NCBI RefSeq assembly: GCF_004364245.1
Contig: NZ_SOAV01000003.1
Span: forward strand, 310,001-374,000
Source of the DNA: Streptomyces sp. BK208
GTDB lineage: Bacteria > Actinomycetota > Actinomycetes > Streptomycetales > Streptomycetaceae
Length of the DNA stretch: 64,000 nt
Direction of reading: 5' to 3'
In this document: piece after piece, positions 59,315 through 64,000 of the stretch
Numbering within the stretch: the first letter of the stretch is position 1
How the letters are laid out: each line of letters opens with the position of its first letter
Position numbers and translations under genes: made by a program
The notes under the pieces: model-generated
Database searches by the model: none
Told to the model about the DNA's origin: nothing
The model's input: the letters and a program-made list of their open reading frames with translations, nothing else

Positions 59315-59378
59315 GGCAACTTCGTTGCCCTTTGGGCGCGTTTACGGTGCCTTCCCGTATCAATTTCATCTAATCCGA

Positions 59379-59406
59379 TTGACAGGTAAAGACCATGTGT
59401 AAGGAT
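59379..59406 (+). promoter_or_regulatory. Promoter of the FG-GAP gene
   Basis: TTGACA (59379-59384) and AAGGAT (59401-59406) have a 16-base spacer. Upstream, GGCAAC-TTC-GTTGCC (59315-59329) is a short hairpin that may terminate the esterase gene. Confidence 0.5.
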
Positions 59407-59481
59407 CACGGAGTTATCGGGATCATGCTGTGCCCCACCCGGGCGCCCGATCCCATCGGCATGACCTAACGGAGGACCCAC

Positions 59482-60423
59482 GTGGCCAAAAGCTCTGGCC
59501 TGAACACGCGTCGCGCTCTGGCGCGTGCCACGGCTGCGGCGCTCACTGCCGCACTGGTGGCGACGGGCGCGAGCAGCGCCGTCGCCGCCGACGGACCGGG
59601 AGCCGCCACGGCTCCCCGGCACCAGCTCGACGTCAAGCCCTCGGGCGGCGAGAAGTTCGCAGCCTCCGCCCTGCCCGGCGACGCCCAGATCAACCCGCTG
59701 TTCGGTGTGGACGGCAAGGGTGACCTGTGGAGCTACGACCCGGACTTCGAGGGTGGGCTCGACGCCCGCTGGGACTCCGGCTACGGCTGGGACACCGCCC
59801 GCGCCATGACGCAGGTCGACCAGGACGCCGACGGGTTCTCCGACGGCCTCTTCCACGTCACGTCCGGCGGTCAGCTCTACTACGGCGAGTGGGGCACCGG
59901 CAGCGACGAGCACCTGTTCGTCGGCAACGGCTGGAAGATCTACAACCAGCTCTTCTCGCCCGCCAACGTCGGTGGCGCCGGCGCCGACGACCTGCTCGCC
60001 CGGGACAGCTCCGGCGTGCTGTGGCTGTACCTCGGCTACGGCAACGGCAAGCTGACCCAGCGCTACAAGGTGGGCGCCGGCTGGAACGCCTACACCAACA
60101 TCACCGGCAAGGGCGACCTCACCGGTGACGGCAAGGACGACATCGTCGCCAAGGACAAGTCCGGCGTGCTGTGGCTCTACAAGGGCACCGGCAACTACAA
60201 GGCGCCGTTCTCGTCCCGCACCCGCGTCGGCGGTGGCTGGAACACGTACAACAACATCGTCTCCGTCGGTGACATCGACATCGACGGCATCACCGACCTG
60301 GTCGCGCGCGACAAGAGCGGTGCGCTGTACCTGTACAAGGGCACCGGCAACGCCGCTTCCCCGTACAAGTCCCGCGTGAAGATCGGCAACGGCGGCTGGA
60401 ACACGTACCGCCTGCTGTTCTGA
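59482..60423 (+). CDS. Secreted FG-GAP/VCBS repeat beta-propeller protein
   Basis: A 313-residue exported protein with a Sec signal peptide (residues 1-36, cleavage near AVAA). It then has repeated blades containing calcium-loop motifs such as GDLTGDGKDDIVAKDKSGVLWLY and VGDIDIDGITDLVARD; each ends in LWLYKGTG or similar. No catalytic domain is present, so an adhesive or scaffolding role is possible. GTG 59482 has GGAGG six bases upstream. A strong terminator follows. Confidence 0.85.
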   Translation: MAKSSGLNTRRALARATAAALTAALVATGASSAVAADGPGAATAPRHQLDVKPSGGEKFAASALPGDAQINPLFGVDGKGDLWSYDPDFEGGLDARWDSGYGWDTARAMTQVDQDADGFSDGLFHVTSGGQLYYGEWGTGSDEHLFVGNGWKIYNQLFSPANVGGAGADDLLARDSSGVLWLYLGYGNGKLTQRYKVGAGWNAYTNITGKGDLTGDGKDDIVAKDKSGVLWLYKGTGNYKAPFSSRTRVGGGWNTYNNIVSVGDIDIDGITDLVARDKSGALYLYKGTGNAASPYKSRVKIGNGGWNTYRLLF

Positions 60424-60468
60424 GCACCCGGTGCCTCTCCGGAGGCATGAGGGCCTGAGGGCATGAGC

Positions 60469-60501
60469 GAGGGCCGCACCCCCGACGGGGGTGCGGCCCT
60501 C
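60469..60501. terminator. Bidirectional terminator between the FG-GAP gene and acnA
   Basis: Fifteen-base perfect arms (60469-60483 with 60487-60501) enclose a GAC loop in the convergent gap. Confidence 0.85.
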
Positions 60502-60520
60502 GACTGTTGTGCGCCGCCGC

Positions 60521-63250
<2,730 letters not shown>

Positions 63251-63301
63251 TCATGTGCGCGTACCACCGCATCCTGCCGCCACGGTCCCCGGCCGATCCG
63301 C

Positions 63302-63332
63302 TAAGGTAAGGCTAAGTTAGGTAACCCTTACC
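63302..63332. promoter_or_regulatory. Iron-box-like sites upstream of acnA
   Basis: TAAGGTAAGGCTAAGTTAG (63302-63320) matches the DmdR/IdeR consensus TTAGGTTAGGCTCACCTAA at 13 of 19. An overlapping TTAGGTAACCCTTACC (63317-63332) contains GGTAA-CCC-TTACC. Iron control of acnA by a DtxR-family repressor is plausible for an Fe-S enzyme. Confidence 0.5.
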
Positions 63333-63376
63333 GCCAGACCGACTGGCGGCGCGCGACTGCGGTACGCCTCGGCAGA

Positions 63377-63394
63377 TATCTCGATGTCGAGATA
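63377..63394. promoter_or_regulatory. 18-bp palindrome upstream of acnA
   Basis: TATCTCGATGTCGAGATA has perfect 8-base arms around TG, in an AT-richer stretch 140 bases upstream of acnA. It looks like an operator for a dimeric repressor; I cannot name the regulator. Confidence 0.5.
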
Positions 63395-63540
63395 ACTCTA
63401 GTACATGGGGGCGGCCCGGTCATGTCCGGGCGCAGTGTGGCGTACGCCCCACCCCGGGTGACCCGCGCGGCCATCACTACGCCGAACGGGGGTATCCGAT
63501 GCGTGCCGGACCGACCCGGCACGAATCGGAAGGGGGCACG

Positions 63541-63738
63541 ATGCCACTCACGTTCCGCAAGAGTTTCCGGATCCTCCCCGGAGTGCGCCTGAACATCAAC
63601 AAGCGCTCCTGGTCCATCACGACCGGGGGCAAGAACGGCCCGCGCCACACGCGCAGCAGCACCGGACGTCGTACGACATCGATGGATTTGCCGGGACCTT
63701 TCGGATGGCACCGCACCACGACGAGCAAGCGCCGCTGA
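63541..63738 (+). CDS. DUF4236-family small protein
   Basis: A 65-residue protein whose N-terminal half has the DUF4236 pattern (LTFRKSFRILPGVRLNINKRSWSIT, cited as FRKSFRILPGVRLNINK), a short beta-rich motif found in many bacteria with unknown function. The C-terminal half is basic and Thr-rich. ATG 63541 is preceded by GAAGGGGG. It has no membrane segment. It is divergent from acnA and followed by a short gap before the XRE-domain gene. Confidence 0.8.
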   Translation: MPLTFRKSFRILPGVRLNINKRSWSITTGGKNGPRHTRSSTGRRTTSMDLPGPFGWHRTTTSKRR

Positions 63739-63796
63739 GCCCTCACCTGCGGTTCCTTGACGTCGCGTCACCCGAACGGACCCCCCGAGAGGCGCC

Positions 63797-63817
63797 ATCT
63801 CATATCTGAGATAGCCT
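63797..63817 (+). promoter_or_regulatory. Leaderless promoter with overlapping palindrome for the XRE-domain gene
   Basis: ATCTCA-TATC-TGAGAT (63797-63812) abuts and partly overlaps a TAGCCT -10 box (63812-63817), which is seven bases before the ATG. No ribosome binding site is present. The palindrome could be an autoregulatory operator for the helix-turn-helix protein it precedes. Confidence 0.5.
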
Positions 63818-63824
63818 CAACCTC

Positions 63825-64000
63825 ATGGCAGACGACTACCTCGTACGCATCGGCAGGCTCATCCGTGACGCCCGGCAGCACCGCGGCTGGACGCAGTCAC
63901 AGCTCGCGGAGGCGCTCAACACCAGTCAGAGCGCCGTCAACCGCATCGAGCGCGGCAACCAGAACATCAGCCTTGAGATGATCGCCCGTATCGGCGAGGC
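63825..64000 (+). CDS. XRE-family helix-turn-helix protein, 5' part (probably HTH-MurA fusion)
   Basis: Only the first 58 codons are in the window. They encode a complete XRE/Cro-type helix-turn-helix: LIRDARQHRGWTQSQLAEAL, TSQSAVNRIERGNQNISLEM. In Streptomyces the gene next to acnA encodes a UDP-N-acetylglucosamine 1-carboxyvinyltransferase (MurA-like) with just such an N-terminal DNA-binding domain, so this is probably that gene (from memory and context, not shown by the sequence present). The mRNA is probably leaderless. Confidence 0.75.
   Translation, partial: MADDYLVRIGRLIRDARQHRGWTQSQLAEALNTSQSAVNRIERGNQNISLEMIARIGE

Overview
The window is high-GC actinobacterial DNA from a Streptomyces chromosome. 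Codon third positions are almost all G or C, GTG starts are frequent, and many genes overlap by GTGA or ATGA. Developmental and housekeeping markers (whiI, the chitinase/xylFGH/rok7B7/ngcEFG block, and acnA next to a helix-turn-helix gene) match, from memory, the S. coelicolor core region around SCO5998-SCO6036 in reverse order. No tRNA, rRNA, CRISPR array or insertion sequence was seen.

Layout. (1) 1-8.1 kb: an FAD/NAD disulfide oxidoreductase and a small unknown gene. Then a tight five-gene minus-strand operon (PhyH-type dioxygenase, GT-A-like protein, ornithine-decarboxylase-type PLP enzyme, GNAT acetyltransferase, MFS exporter) that looks like a small uncharacterised biosynthetic pathway. 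(2) 8.1-18 kb: core genes, namely a NagZ-like GH3 enzyme, hemE, a DUF3000 gene, whiI with a good sigma-WhiG promoter, a ribonuclease D and fadAB. (3) 18-31.3 kb: a surface-glycopolymer locus with three related GT2 proteins (two fused to a TagF-like CDP-glycerol glycerophosphotransferase domain), a Stealth sugar-phosphotransferase, an LCP ligase and two paralogous beta-propeller proteins. (4) 31.5-35.1 kb: an amino-acid permease and dxs.

(5) 35.4-45.4 kb: an amino-sugar/pentose block with chitinase (dual DasR-like sites over its promoter), xylFGH, the regulator rok7B7 and the chitobiose/GlcNAc importer ngcEFG. (6) 46-59.3 kb: glycan degradation. It holds a secreted GH92 alpha-mannosidase, a GH67 alpha-glucuronidase, an operon of LplABC-type importer plus GH39 beta-xylosidase plus YesL-like membrane protein, and an acetyl-xylan esterase-like enzyme. 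Together these would import acetylated glucuronoxylan oligosaccharides and trim them in the cytoplasm. At the 3' end of this operon is the remnant of a GH42 beta-galactosidase gene, interrupted by TGA at a conserved Trp. (7) 59.4-64 kb: a secreted FG-GAP protein, acnA with iron-box-like sites, a DUF4236 protein and the 5' end of an XRE-domain gene (probably HTH-MurA).

Gene families are assigned from visible motifs. Regulator sites (DasR, WhiG, LacI-type, XlnR-type, DmdR) are inferred from sequence similarity only.
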